Positions 1 through 14,819 are shown, counted from the stretch's first letter. The stretch is 64,000 bases of DNA from Paraphaeosphaeria minitans (GCA_015832175.1 WJXW01000008.1:434001-498000); one strand, 5' to 3'. The notes: a model not told the origin generated them from the sequence alone. Numbers and translations are program-made.

Positions 1-3000
1 ACATTCTACACTTATCTATTTATTTAAAGGGTACGTCCTTCTTTATAAAATTTATTAAAAGTATTATAACCTTTACGTAATCTTAGATGAATTGTTAATT
101 AAATCTATAGAATTCTAAAAATTCTTAGATGTTCTTAGCTGTCTTTAGTATTAGCTAGTTCTTAATATATTTAACTTTACTTAGTACTATCTTAATTTCT
201 TCTATAGTAATAATGTGCCTTAGGAATTTAAGTTATTTAACGTTAAACTTATTTTTCTTAAGTTTAATACAAAGGCATGCTTTGTTTAGTGCTTCTAGTA
301 CTGTCTATACGTCCTTAGTGTAGTCTAATTTGTTTTTAGAAAAGACAAGGATATTATCTATATACGTAATAACAAATATGTCTAGATGTTTACAAAGTAC
401 GTTATTAATAAGTGCTATAAAAGCTGCTAGTGCGTTTATAAGTCTAAAAGGTATAACCTTATATTTAAATAGTCTATAGCGTGATTAAAACGCTATTTTC
501 TATTCTTTACCTTTCTTAATTTGTATAAGGTAGTAACCGTCTCTTAGATCTATTATTATAAATATCTTAGCTTAAAATAGTTAATCTCGTAACTTTGTAA
601 TATTTAGTAGTAGATATTAGTTTTTTATTATTATGTTGTTAAGTTATTAGTAGTTAACGTATAGTCTGTCTAATCTATCCTTTTTCTTAATAATTTCAAA
701 AGGGCTTACTACTAGTAACTTTAATAGTTATATATATCCTTTCTTAAAGTTTATTTTAATAAAATTACGTTCTTTAAGGAGTTCTTCTCTTATCTTACTA
801 TATAGTAGTCTAAAGAATGGCGTCTTCTCTTCTTCTAGGTCTATTATAAGATCCTAGGGTTAATGTTTAAGTAGGTTTGCTTTTCCTTCCTTTTCTATAA
901 ATATATGTGTTTATTTCCTATACTCTCTTAGTAAGGTAAAAGGTATGCTATTATTCTCCTTTTTACGCTTCTTAACTTAGTAGTTCCTACTAGTGTCTAC
1001 TAAGGTGTATTTCTGTTTTTTAACTATCTATTGCGGTATTATATTGTTAATAACTCCCTTATCTACTATTATTTTTAGTTAATACGTAGGCTTTGCTTAT
1101 AATACATAATTATAGTGTTTAAATAATATTTTCTTTATACCCTAGTTAATCTATAGGTTGTGTATTATTAACTAAGGTAATCCTAAGACTAACTTATGCT
1201 TAGATCCTAGTAAGATATTTAAGGTAAGTTCCTTTCTATATCCTTAGACTGTTATTATGGTAGTAACCTTCTAGTATATTTAAGGTGTCTTAGGCATTAG
1301 AGATCTATTCGCGATATAGATAATATAGGGTACTTCTTTCTCTAATATTATAAGTCCTGCTTATCTTACTATTTAATAAAATATAAAATTCCTTCCTACT
1401 CTTAAGTCTATAAGAGCTTAAGCCTATATTTCTTTAAGCTATACTAGTAGCTTAACTAATACTATACTTACTATAGTATTTAATTTAATAAAGGCATTTT
1501 TTTATCTAAGTTTAGGCCTAAAAAAAACATCTATTTGTATAGGTTATAGTTAAGTTCTAGTGCCTAGTATGCGTTTCTAAGCATCTGCTTCTATTATTAT
1601 TCTTAAGTATATAGCTTATATAGATTGTCTTCTTTTTCTTCCTATAAGGATATTCTTCTATTTTTCCTCCCGCAGTCTTTACTATTTCTATATACTAGTT
1701 AAATTAGTAGCTCTATTATTACTTCTTACGTAGGGCAGTTTATAAAGCTGTCTAAATATTTAGCTATATAGTAGTATTCGCAGTCTTAGTTTAAACACGT
1801 GTACTAGTATAGTTACATATAGTCTCTATTAATAAGCATATTATAGTATTTATTACCTTTTAGCGTAAAGTAAAGAAAGTATTTTACTTATTATTTATCC
1901 TAGAGGTGTTTGTTGTAAGCTGTAATAGAGTAGTCTGTTTATATCTATCTATAGCGTAGTTTCCTTTTAGGTTATTTCTTATTCTTCTCTTTCTCTGTCT
2001 TGTGTTATGTGTATATTGGTTCTTCGCAATGCGTCTATATATAGAATTAGTATATAGGATTTTAGTAGTCTAGGTAGTACTTTAGTATATAGTCTAACTT
2101 CTTATTTTTGTAGGGTTGCATTTCTTTTAGTGCCTAGTAGGGTTCTATATAGTCCTAAATATTTAGTTTATACTTAGGTAACATAGGGTTGTCTTCTTCC
2201 TACCTACTTTATAAGTAAGGAGTAGGAGATCTTAGTATCTCTTCTACGTCTTCTACATTATAGTATACGTTAGAGTTGTCTTCTAGATCTTTATATAATT
2301 ATAAGTTAGGTAAATCTAATTACTTACTTTATTCTAGCGTAACGCGTTAGTAACTAAATAGCGTTATAATAACTTTTTATTCCTTATTAGGTTCTTAGTC
2401 CTTAATAGTTAGTATATTTAACTTAGTTTAATAGACTTTGTTTTTTAATCTATAGTTCTTAGCTATATAGCCTAGTTTACTACATGTAAAGCATTTATAG
2501 GTCTTAGTTATTAGTTATTAACTTCTATTAGAGACACGTTTATTAGGCTACTTAGGGCCTATCCTTCCTCTTTTTCTTTTGCCTAAGTAGTTAAACTAGA
2601 CATCTTCTATTAGTTTATATCTTTAGTAGTTCCTTAGCTATTACTTTTAGATAATTCTAATAGGGTTTTTATAAACTACTTTTACTAGTTATTTAAAGCT
2701 TATTACCCTAGGGTCTTAGTAGAGCTCTTATTATAATAAAAACTATTCTCTATTAATCCTAATAGTTTCTTTATATAGTTCCTTAAGGTTAGTAATTTGC
2801 GTACTACTACGTAAGAGTTCCTTACGTAGTTTCTATTTAAGTCCTTATTTGTATATATTCTAGAGAGATTTATTGTCCTAGTTAAGCTACACAGCGTATC
2901 TGCGAAACTTAGCTATATACTTAGCTACTAATTATTTCTAAGTTATAGTCTAAATCTTTGCCTTTGTAATAGAGTCTTTATTGGTGATCCTAAAGAGTTG

Positions 3001-3793
3001 TTTAAGGCATTTTTTAAAGTTATTATAATCTTTAATAATGTTAACTATATTAGCGTGCTTATTTACGTAATTATTGTTATTGTTATTATAGTCTATTCCT
3101 AGGTACTTTTTAAGGTAGAGATAGATCTATAATCCTATATCTCTTTATATATATATTGCTGCGAAGATAACCTTCTCCTTATTTTTAAGGGGTTTATCTA
3201 AGTTAAAGAAGTAGAGGTCTAACTAAAGAATCTAGACGTTAGTTTAAGATTATTTACTAAAGTAGAGATTAGGTTTATACGCCTTACTACTATTCTTTAT
3301 AGGAGTAATTTTAGTAGTACCTAAAGCTGTAGAAGAGGTAGAAGTTTGTGAAGTACTTATATTAAAGTGTTTAAGATATTAAATCTAAGAGGGTAGCTAG
3401 TCCTAAAGGGTTAAAGTTAGTTCTTAGGTAGGAGTACTTATAGAAGGTAGAAAGTTTTATTAATATAATAGTATCTTGCGAAGTGTAATAAGTTAATAAT
3501 TTAGTCTACTAGAATCTAAATAATAGATTAATAAATAGATTAAACATAAGTATAGAGAGTCTATCCTTGCGTTCCTATATACTAAGCAAAGTCCGCTCTA
3601 TAGAGAGCGCTCTGTAGAGAGCAGTTACATGTGTTATACTGTAGTATAGAGTAATTAAGCGCTTTGTAGAGAGTAGTTATATAACTCCTTTATTTAAGGA
3701 GTAGCTGGCCTTAAATTCCTACTTAATCCTTGCTACGCACCTACTAGGTACAAAACTGGCTTTCTGCCATTATATGGGTTTTAGATCCTAACA
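1..3793 (-). mobile_element. Family A Gypsy/chromovirus-type LTR retrotransposon, RIP-degraded, cut by window start (element 1)
   Basis: The minus strand reads 5' LTR (3377-3793), a degraded gag, protease/RT and part of RNase H before running off the window at base 1. The RT active-site box reads Y-I-D-N-I-L-V-F on the minus strand near 341-366, so the second catalytic Asp is Asn, as a G-to-A change would give. It is collinear with the full copies at 7912-14633 and 28618-35278. Its LTR end at 3793 abuts integrase sequence of a second copy, so it is inserted into that copy. Stops replace Trp and Gln codons throughout, so nothing is translatable. The 3' half and distal LTR lie outside the window. 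Confidence 0.85.
3377..3793 (-). repeat. 5' LTR of element 1 (family A, U3 type 1)
   Basis: On the minus strand it begins TGTTAGGATC (GATCCTAACA at 3784-3793 on plus) and ends in a mutated GGATTTAACA (TATTAAATCT at 3377). It is about 417 bp, slightly shorter than the 430-bp LTRs of element 4. It carries the short GAGAGCGCTCT-type inverted motifs that define U3 type 1. Confidence 0.8.
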
Positions 3794-6700
3794 CTTTACT
3801 ATTATTCTTTTAAGGCATAGAATAAGCTTAACATACTTAGTTAGTTAGTAGACTATTACTAGTATACTATTGTATTTAATTCTTATTATTATATCCTTAG
3901 AGTTTAGAATTCCTATAATAAGATTTATAGTAATATTTTCCTATAGTGCTATTAGTATTCTAATTGCTTATATCTCTCTATATTTAAGATATATACTGTG
4001 TTTATTTCTCTAGTATTCTATATATTTATAGATGTAAGTTATTACAGCTTCTTTAATTCCTTTAAAGGTGTAATTTCTTTAGATAAGTTCTATTATTTTT
4101 GTAATGCCTAGGTGTCCGTATATAGGGTTATTGTGGTATTATTAGATAATCTTAGTCTATAGATGTTCTAGAACTTCTTAGTTAATTACTAAAAGTTAAT
4201 TTAGTTCTACTATTAGTTCTAAAGATCTATTTTTAGCTTTACAAAGGATTGCGGAGAAGGTTTTTACCTTTTCTCCTGCTAGATTACTTTGTTAGCTAAG
4301 AGCGTCTACTTTGCTATTTTCTTTTCTAGCTATATAGATAATTTTAAACTTATATTACCTAGTAGTTTATAACTATCTTTGTTATTATAGCATAAGTTCT
4401 TTTGTTATCGTGAACCTTAAAAGGTTCTTATAATCTATATAGATTTCTAGCGTTAAGTAACTAAGCGCGTAGATCCTCTAGTGCTTTAAGGCTTTAATAA
4501 TAGCGTAGAGTTATTTATTATGTACGTTATATTGTGTTTTAGCGTTATTAAATTTGCATAAGTAATAGGTAATTAGGTGCTATTTACTATTACGTTTTTA
4601 TTTAGCGTAGGCGCCTAGCGTAAGATTGCTAGCGTCTGTTTTAAAGCGTAGTAGTTTATTACTTCTAAAATAAACAAGGATAGGTTCTATAATATATACT
4701 ATCTTAAGAAGTTAGAATAATATTCTATACTTATTTGTCTATTTAAAGGGTACATTCTTCTTTATAAAATTTATTAAGGGTATCGTGACCTTTATATAAT
4801 CTTAGATGAATTATTAGTTAAATCTATAGAATTCTAAAAATTCTTAGATGTTCTTAGCTGTCTTTAGTATTAGCTAGTTCTTAATATATTTAACTTTACT
4901 TAGTGCTATCTTAATTCCTTCTATAGTAATAATATGTTGTAGGAATTTAAGTTATTTAATATTAAATTTACATTTCTTAAGTTTAATACAAAGGTATACT
5001 TTGTCTAGTGCTTCTAGTACTATCTATACATGCTTAGTGTAGTCTAATTTATTTTTAGAAAAGACAAGAATACTGTCTATATACGCGATAACAAATATAT
5101 CTAGATGTTTATAGAGTACGTTGTTAATAAGTGCTATAAAAGCTGCTAGTGCGTTTATAAGTCTAAAAGGCATAACTTTATATTTAAATAGTCTATAGCG
5201 TAATTTAAACGCTGTTTTCTATTCTTTACCTTTCTTAATTTATATAAGGTAGTAACTGTCTCTTAGATCTATTATTATAAATATCTTAACTTAAGATAGT
5301 TAATCTCGTAACTCTGTAATATTTAGTAGTAGATATTAGTTCTTTATTATTATATTATTAAGTTATTAGTAGTTAACGTATAGTCTATCTAATCTATCCT
5401 TTTTCTTAATAAATATAAAAAGGCTTACTACTAGTAACTTTAATAGTTATATATATTCTTTCTTAAGGTTTGTCTTAATAAAATTACGTTCTTTAAGGAG
5501 TTCTTCTCCTATCTTACTATATAGTAGTCTAAAGGGTGGCGTCTTCCCTTCTTCTAGGTCTATTATAAGATTCTAGGGTTAATATTTAGGTAGGTTTACT
5601 TTTCCTTCTTTTTCTGTAAATATATATATTTATTTCCTATACTCTCTTAGTAAAGTAAAAAGTATACTATTATTCTCCTTCTTGCGCTTCTTAACCTAGT
5701 GGTTCCTACTAGTGTCTACTAAGGTGTGCTTTTGTTTTTTAACTGTCTATTATAATATTATGTTATTAATAACTCCCTTATTTACTATGATTTTTAGTTA
5801 ATGCGTAGGCTTTACTTATAATATATAATTATAGCGTTTAAATAATATTTTCTTTGTATTCTAGTTAATCTGCGGGTTGTGTATTATTAACTAAAGTAAT
5901 CCTAAGACTAACTTGTGCTTAGATCCTAGTAAGATATCTAAGGTAAGTTCCTCTTTATGCCCTTAGACTGTTATTGTAGTAGTAACCTCCTAGTATATCT
6001 AAGGTGTTTTAGGTATTAGGGATCTATTCGCAATATAGATAATATAGGGTACTTTTTTCTTTAATATTATAAGTCCTACTTATCTTACTATCTAATAAGA
6101 TATAAAGTTCTTTTCTACTTTTAAGTCTATAAGAGCTTAAGCCTATATTTCTTTAAGCTATACTAGTAGCTTAACTAATACTATGCTTACTATAGCATTT
6201 AATTTAATAAAGGCGTTTTCTTATCTAAGTTTAGGCCTAAAAAAGACATCTATTTATATAAGTTATAGTTAAGTTCTAGTGCTTAGTATGCGTTACTAAG
6301 TATCTACTTCTATTGTTATTCTTAAATACGTAGCTTATATAGATTGTCTTCTTCTTTTTTCTGTAAAGATGTTCTTCTATTTTTCCTCCTACAGTCTTTA
6401 CTATTCCTATATACTAGTTAAATTAGTAGTTCTGTTATTACTTCTTATATAGGGTAGTTTATAAAGCTATCTAAATGTTTAGCTATATAGTAGTATTTAT
6501 AGTCTTAGTTTAGACACGTGTACTAGTATAGTTATATACAGTCTCTATTAATAAGTATATTACAGCATTTATTACCCTTTAGCGTAAGGTAAGAAAAGTA
6601 TTTTACTTATTATTTATCCTAGAGGTGTTTATTATAAGCTATAATAAGGTAGTCTGTTTATACCTATCTATAGCGTAGTTTCCTTCTAGGTTATTTCTTA

Positions 6701-7911
6701 TTCTCCTCTTTTTCTGCCTTATATTATGCGTATATTGGTTCTTCGCAATGCGTCTATATATAGAATTAGTGTATAGGATTTTAGTGGTCTAGGTAGTACT
6801 TTAGTATATACTCTAACTTCTTATTTTTATAGGGTTGTATTCCTTTTAGTGCCTAGTAGGGTTCTATGTAGTCCTATTTAGTTTATACTTAGGTGATATA
6901 GGGTTGTCTTCTTCCCGCCTACTTTATAGGTAAGAAGTAGGAGATCTTAGTATCTCTTCTATATCTTCTACGTTATAGTATACATTAGAGTTATCTTCTA
7001 GATCTTTATATAGTTATAAGTTAGGTAAATCTAATTACTCACTTTACTCTAGTGTAACGCGTTAGTAACTAAATAGTGTTATAATAACTTCTTATTCCTT
7101 ATTAGGTTTTTAGTCCTTAATAGTTAGTATATTTAACTTAGTTTAATAGACTTTGTTCTTTAATCTATAGTTCCTGGCTATATAGCCTAGTTTACTACAT
7201 GTAAAGCATTTATAGGTCTTAGTTATTAGTTATTAACTTCTATTAGAAACGCGTTTATTAGGCTGCTTAGGGCCTATCTTTCCTCCTTTTCCTTTACTTA
7301 TGTAGTTAAACTAGACATCTTTTATTAGTTTGTATCTCTAGTAGTTCCTTAGCTATTGTTTTTAGACAATTCTAACAAAGTTTTTATAAACTACTTTTAC
7401 TAGTTATCTAAAGCTTATTACCTTAGAGTTTTAGTAGAGCTCTTATTACAGTAAAAACCACTCTTTATTAATCCTAATAGTTTCTTTATATAGTTCTTTA
7501 AGGTTAGTAATTTGTGCACTACTACGTAAAAGTTCCTTATATAGTTTCTATTTAAGTCCTTATTTATATATGTCTTAAAGAGATTTATTGTCCTAGTTAA
7601 ACTACACAGCGTACCTATAAAACTTAGCTATATACTTAGCTACTAATTATTTCTAAGTTATAGTCTAAATTTTTACTTTTGTAATAGAGTCCTTATTAGT
7701 AATTCTAAAGAGTTATTTAAGGTATTTCTTAAAGTTATTATAATTCTTAATAATATTAACTGTATTAGCGTACTTGTTTACGTAATTATTGTTATTATTA
7801 TCGTAGTCTATTCCTAGGTACTTTTTAAGGTAGAGATATATCTATAATTCTATATCTCCTCGTATATATATTACTATAAAAATAACCTTTTTCTTATCTT
7901 TAAGAGATTTG

Positions 7912-8368
7912 TGTTAGGATCCAGCCGCGCGCGAGTAGCAGGGCAACGAGCTTATTAGACTACTAGTCCGCCAAAGTTAGCTAACTAGGCAGTTAGGTAA
8001 TAGGTTATAGGTCCTAAGGGTCCTAAGGACTGCACGGGCCTCACCTGTATAGGAACTCTAGGACGCGTGGAACTCGCCCGCACGGGACTCTAGGACATAT
8101 AGGACTCTAGGACATATGGGACTCTAGGACATATAGGATTCTGGGATATATAGGACTACTTAGTATATAGGAACGCGAGAATAAGTTTCTTATACTTATA
8201 TTTAATCTGTTTATTAATCTATTGTTTAGATTCTAGCAGACTAAATTATTAACTTATTATACTTTATAAGATACTATTATATTAATAAGACTTTCTACCT
8301 TCTATAAGTACTCCTGCCTAAGAACTAACTTTAACCCTTTAGGACTAGCTACTCTCTTAGATTTAATA
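7912..8368 (+). repeat. 5' LTR of element 3 (family A, U3 type 2)
   Basis: It starts TGTTAGGATCC and ends TTTAATA (mutated TTTAACA), 457 bp, equal in length to its partner at 14177. It contains a 17-bp tandem repeat (8084-8151, four units of GGGACTCTAGGACATAT type) absent from U3 type 1 LTRs, then a segment shared with them from the TAGTATATAGGAAC motif to the end. Confidence 0.88.
8084..8151 (+). repeat. 17-bp tandem repeat inside LTR U3 type 2 (4 units)
   Basis: Units start at 8084, 8101, 8118 and 8135, each close to GGGACTCTAGGACATAT; the last is degraded by C-to-T/G-to-A. Related arrays are in the LTRs at 14177-14633 and, inverted, 14820-15258. Their position upstream of the TATA-like TAGTATATAG suggests U3 promoter repeats; that role is inference. 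Confidence 0.75.
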
Positions 8369-11300
8369 TCTTAAACACCCTTAATATAAGTACTTTATAA
8401 ACTTCTACCTCTTCTATAGTTTTAGGTGCCACTAAAATTACTTCTATAAAGGATAGTAGTAAGGCGCACAAACCTAATCTCTACTTTAGTAAATAATCTT
8501 AAACTAACATCTAGATTCTTTAGTTAGACCTCTACTTCTTTAACTTAGATAAACTTTTTAAAGATAAAAAGAAGGTTATCTTTATAGTAATATACATGCG
8601 AGGAGATGTAGGATTATAGATCCATCTTTACCTTAAAAAGTACCTAGGAATGGACTATAATAACAATAACGACAATTACGTAAACAAACACACTAATATA
8701 GTTAATATTATTAAAAATTATAATAACTTTAAGAAATGCCTTAAACAACTCTTTAAGATTACTAATAAGGACTCTATTATAAAAGTAAAGATTTAGACTA
8801 TAACTTAGAAACAATTAGCAGCTAAGTATATAGCTAAGTTTCACAGATACGCTGTGCAACTTAACTAGGACAATAAGTCTTTTTAGGACATATACAAATA
8901 AGGACTTAAATAGAAACTACGTAAGAAACTCCTACATAGTAGTGTACGAATTACTAACCTTAAAGAACTATATAAAGAAACTATTAGAATTAATAAAGAA
9001 TAGTTTTTACTGTAATAAGAGGTCTACTAAAACCCTAGAGTAATAAGCTTTAGATAACTAGTAAAAGTAGTTTATAAGAACCCTATTAGAATTGTCTAAA
9101 AGTAACAGCTAAGGAACTACTAAAGATACAAACTAATAGAAGATGTCTAGTTTAACTATATAGGTAAAGGAAAAGGAGGAAAAATAGGCCCTAAGCAGCC
9201 TAACAAACGCATCTCTAATAGAAGTTAACAACTAATAACTAAGACCTATAAATGCTTTACATGTAGTAAACTAGGCTATATAGCTAGGAACTGTAAATTA
9301 AAGAATAAAGTCTATTAAACTAAGTTAAATATACTAACTATTAAGGACTAAGAACCTAATAAGGAATAGGAAGTTATTATAACGCTATTTAGTTACTAAC
9401 GTGTTACACTAGAACAAAGTAAGTAATTAGATTTACCTAACTTATAATTATATAAAGATCTAGAAGACAACTCTAACGTATACTATAATATAGAAAATGT
9501 AGAAGAGATACTAAGATCTCCTACCCCTTACTTATAAAGTAGGCGGGAAGAAGACAACTCTATGTTACCTAAGTATAAACTAAATGTTTAGGACTACATA
9601 GAACCCCACTAGGCACTAAAAGGGATACAACCCTATAAAAATAAGGAATTAGACTACGTACTAAAGTACTATTTAGATTACTAAAATCCTACACACTAAT
9701 TCTGTATATAGACGTATTGCGAAGAACTAATATATGCACAATATAAGGCGAAGAAAGAGGAGAATAAGAAATAACCTAGAAGGAAACTGCGCTATAAATA
9801 GATATGGATAGACTGCCCTATCACAGCTTATAATAAACACCTTTAGAATAAATAATAAGTAAAATACTTTCCTTATCTTACGCTAAAGGGTAACAAATGC
9901 TATAATATACTTATTAATAGAGACTGTATATAACTATACTAGTATACGTGTCTAAACTAAGACTATAAATACCACTACATAGCCAAACACTTAGACAGCT
10001 TTATAAACTACCCTACGTAGAAAGTAATAATAGAACTACTAATTTAACTAGTACACAGGAATAGTAAAGACTGTAGGAGGAAAAACAATAAAAGAACATT
10101 CTTATAGGAAGAAGAAGAAGATAATCTACACAAGCCACGTACTTAAAAATAATAATAGAAGCGGATGCTTAGAAACGCATACTAGACACTAGAACTTAAC
10201 TATAACCTATACAAATAGATGTCTTTTTTAGGCCTAAACTTAGATAAAAAAACACCTTTATTAAATTAAATACTATAGTAAGTATAGTATTAGTTAAGCT
10301 ACTAGTACAGCTTAAAGTAATATAGGCTTAAGCTCTTATAGACTTAAGAGTAGAAAGAAACTTTATATCTTATTAGATAGTAAGACAAGTAGGACTTATA
10401 ATATTAGAGAAAGAAGTACCCTATATTATCTATGTTATAAATAGATCCCTAATGCCTAAGACACCTTAGATATACTAGGAGGTCACTACCACAATAATAG
10501 TCTAAGGATATAGAGAGGAACTTACTTTAGATATCTTACTAGAATCTAAGCATAAGTTAGTCTTAGAATTACCTTAGTTAATAATACACAATCTGTAGAT
10601 TAACTAGGGTATAAAGAAGATATTATTTAAACGCTATAATTATGCATTATAAGTAAAGCCTACGCATTAACTAAAAATAATAGTAGAAGAGGGAGTTATT
10701 AATAATATAATACCGCAATAGATAGTTAAAAAACAGAAGCACACCTTAGTAGACGCTAGTAGGAACTACTAGGTTAAGAAGTATAAGAAGAAGGACAATA
10801 GCACACCCCTTACTTTACTAAGAGAGTATAGGAAATGGACATATATATTTACAGAAAAAAAAGGAAAAGCAAACCTACCTAAACATTAACCTTAGGATCT
10901 TATAATAGACCTAGAAGAAGGGAAGACGCCACTCTTTAGACCACTATATAGTAAGATAGAAGAAGAACTCCTTAAAGAACGTAATTTTATTAAGATAAAC
11001 CTTAAGAAAGGATATATATAACTATTAAAGTTACTAGCAGTAAGCCCTTTTATGTTTATTAAGAAAAAGGATAGATTAGATAGACTATATGTTAACTACT
11101 AACAACTTAACAACATAATAATAAAGAACTAATATCCACTACTAAATATTACAGAGTTACAAGATTAACTATCTTAAGCTAAGATATTTATAATAATAGA
11201 TCTAAGAGACAGTTACCACCTTATACAAATTAAGAAAGGTAAAGAATAGAAAACAGTATTTTAATCCCGCTATAGACTATTCAAATATAAGGTTATGCTA

Positions 11301-14176
11301 TTTAGACTCACAAATACACTAGTAGCTTTTATAGCACTTATTAACAATGTACTCTGTAAATATCTAGACATATTTATTATTACGTATATAAATAATATCC
11401 TTGTCTTTTCTAAAAACAAATCAGACCACACTAAGTATATATAGATAGTACTAGAAGCACTAGACAAAGTATACCTTTATATTAAACTTAAGAAATATAA
11501 GTTTAACGTTAAATAACTTAAATTCCTAGGACACATTATTACTACGAAAGGAATTAAGATAGCACTAAGTAAAGTTAAATATATTAAGAACTAGCTAATA
11601 CTAAAGACACCCAAGAACATCTAAGAATTCTTAGAATTCTGTAGATTTAACTAACAATTTATCTAAGATTACGCAAAGGTTATAATACCTTTAACAAATT
11701 TTATAAAGAAGGACGTACTCTTTAAATAAATAGATAAGTGTAGAATATCATTCTAACTCCTAAAGACAGTATGTATTATAGAACCTATCCTTATTTATTT
11801 TAGAAGCGATAAACCACTACGCTTTAAAACAGACGCTAGCGATCTTACGCTAGGCGCCTACACTAAATAAAAACGTAATAGTAAATAGCACCTAATTGCC
11901 TATTACTTATACAAATTTAATAACGCTAAAACACAATACAATGTATATAATAAAGAACTCTACGCTATTGTTAAAGCTTTAAAGCACTAGAGGATTTATA
12001 CACTTAGTTACTTAACGCTAGAAATCTACACAGATTATAAGAACCTCCTAAGGTTTATAACAACAAAAGAACTTACGCTACGATAATAAAAATAGTTATA
12101 AACCACTAGGTAGTATAAGTTTAAAATTATCTATATAGCTAGGAAAGAAAATGGCAGAGCAGACGCTCTTAGCTAACAAAGTAATCTAGTAGGAGAAAAA
12201 GTAAAAACTTTCTCTATAATCCTTCGCAAAGCTAAAGATAGATCTCTAGAGCTAATAGTAGAACTAAATTAACTTTTAGTAATTAACTAAGAAGTTCTAG
12301 AACATCTACAGACTAAGATTATCTAATAATACTACAATAACCCTATATACAGACACCTAGGCATTACAAAGACAATAAAACTTATCTAAAGGAATTACAC
12401 CTTTAAAAGAATTAAGAAAGCTGTAATAACTTACATCTACAAATATATAGAATACTAAAGAAATAAACACAGCACATATCTTAAATATAGAGAGATATAA
12501 GTAATTAGGATACTAACAGCACTATAGGAAGACATTACTATAGATTTTGTCACAGGAATTCTAAACTCTAGGGATTTAACAACAGGAATTAAATATAATA
12601 GTATACTAGTAGTAGTCTACTAACTAACTAAGTATATTAAGCTTATTCTATATCTTAAAAGAATAACAGTAAAGGAACTCGCTTTTCTTATCCTAGACTA
12701 ACTAGTTAGACACCACAGAATCCTAAAAATAATTATTAGTAACAGAGATAAGCTCTTTATATTAAATTATTAAACAACGCTTATAGCACTACTTAGAATA
12801 AAATAAAAACTATTAACAGCTTACTATCCACAAATAGACGGACAGATAGAACGTATAAACTAAACTATAGAAACGTACCTACGCATCTACTATAATAGTT
12901 AAAAGAATAACTAGGTTTTATTACTACCTATAGTATAGTTAGCCTATAATAACAAATTATTAGCAGCATTAGGACATACACTATTCTATATAAACTATAG
13001 AAGACACCCACATCTCTTTAACTAATAATTTCCTACGACAATTAAAACAAAAGAAGCTATAGATATAGTAGAAAATATAAAGAAAATACACTAATAACTC
13101 TAAGAAAATCTTAACAAAGCTTAGCAGTAATTAATCTTATACTAAAATTAAAAACAAAAAATAGCACCTTAGCTAAAAAAGGGGGATAAAGTATATCTAC
13201 TTACAAAGAACCTTTAAACTTAGAAAAAAAAACACAAGAAACTAGATCATATTAAAGTTAGACTATTTTACATTTCTAAGCAAATATTACTAGTAAACTA
13301 TAAGTTAGAACTACTACTAGATGCAAAAATACACCTAGTATTCTATATATTACTACTAGAACTAGCAGACCCTAATACACCAGTTAAAACCACCTTCTAC
13401 CACCAGACTAAGGAAGAAAATAAATTTAAGGTTAAAAGAATTCTAGAATACAATTAGCACAACAACACGTACCTTATTAAGTAGAAAGGTTACCCACATA
13501 GCGAAAACACCTAGAAACTAAAGAACAATCTAGGAAACTATTAGTAAAAGATTAAGAAATTCCACTAGAAATAACTAGAACGCACCTAGGAATCACTACT
13601 AGTATAGGGGCTAGCCCACAAAATAGACTAGTTAATTACTTTAGCGCCTAATAGTGCGTTAGGATTTATTAACGCAGTAGCTTATACTAACTCCTTCTAC
13701 GCCTTAAGCGCTTCTAACTTATCTATAGTACTTATACTGCGATTAAATAATTCTTATTTCTTTTAATGTAATTTCTTTTACTAATTATATAAGCGCGCTA
13801 TTTTCTTTTATACCTAATAGGCGCGAAGGAGAGCTGCCTTAGCTAGCTCTTCTTTAATATAGAGCTTTACCTTCTCTTTAGCCTCTAACTTTTCTAACCT
13901 CTTTATTTTAGCATCTATTTTTAAATAATCTAGTAAAGGGATCTCTTTAGGCTTATACTTCTAGTTTCTCTATCTAATATAGTTAGTACACTAAAAGTGT
14001 AAAAAAGAAAGATAATAAGTATATTTCTTCTTAGCGCAGTATAAATAGGCAACTATTACAAAAATATAGTTTTTCTTAAAATAATTGGCTTAACTGTGGC
14101 AATATTAAATAGAACAAAATAATAACTTTATAGGTAGTTAACTTATAAGGATATTAAGCTTAGAGGGGGAGAATAA

Positions 14177-14633
14177 TGTTAGGATCTAGCTATGCACAAG
14201 TAGTAGGGTAATAAGCTTATTAGACTACTAGTCTGCTAGAGTTAGCTAACTAAGTAGTTAGGTAATAAGTTATAGGTCCTAAGGGTCCTAAGGACCGCAC
14301 AGGCCTCGCCTATACAGGAACTCTAGGACGCGTGGGACTCGCCCGCACAGGACTCTAGGACATATAGGACTCTAGGACATATAGGACTCTAGGATATATG
14401 GGATTCTAGGATGTGTGGGACTACTTAGTATATAGGAACATAAGAATAAGTTTCTTATACTTATATTTAATCTATTTATTAATCTATTATTTAGATTCTA
14501 GTAGACTAAATTATTAACTTATTACACTTTACAAGATACTATTGTATTAATAAGACCTTCTACCTTCTATAAGTACTCCTGCCTAAGAACTAACCTTAAC
14601 CCTTTAGGACTAGCTACCCTCTTGGATTTAACA
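14177..14633 (+). repeat. 3' LTR of element 3 (family A, U3 type 2)
   Basis: 457 bp, TGTTAGGATC to GGATTTAACA, with an intact TG...CA end, directly followed by the target duplication ATTTG and the resumed gag of element 2. Confidence 0.9.
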
Positions 14634-14819
14634 ATTTGTCTAAGTTAAAGAAGTAGAGGTCTAACTAGAGAATCTAGACGTTAGTTTAAGATTGTTCGCT
14701 AAAGTAGAGATTAGGTTTATACGCCTTACTACTATCTTTTATAGGAGTAATCTTAGTAGCACCTAAAGCTATAGAAAAAATAGGAGTTTGTAAAGTACTT
14801 ATATTAAAAGTGTTTAAGA

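Larger units (their letters stand above)
7912..14633 (+). mobile_element. Full-length family A chromodomain Gypsy-type retrotransposon, RIP-inactivated (element 3)
   Basis: A complete 6,722-bp element with two 457-bp LTRs in direct orientation and a perfect ATTTG duplication (7907-7911 and 14634-14638). In order on plus: gag with a CCHC knuckle at 9253-9294 (C-F-T-C, then Tyr where His is expected), RT box at about 11385-11410 with both catalytic Asp codons changed to Asn, RNase H and integrase, then a C-terminal chromodomain at about 13420-13535 with TAG at each expected Trp. A purine-rich tract at 14161-14176 precedes the 3' LTR. It carries the GC-richer U3 type 2. Family placement rests on domain order and motifs; it is certainly non-coding now. 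Confidence 0.9.

Noticed and set aside
8084..8151. CRISPR-like array
   Set aside because: The 17-bp units are directly adjacent with no spacers and lie in a retrotransposon LTR; the organism is eukaryotic.
11270..11467. 65-codon open frame on the minus strand
   Set aside because: Antisense to the reverse transcriptase region of element 3; a chance gap between RIP stops. The similar 116-codon frame at 31946-32296 is the same region of element 4.
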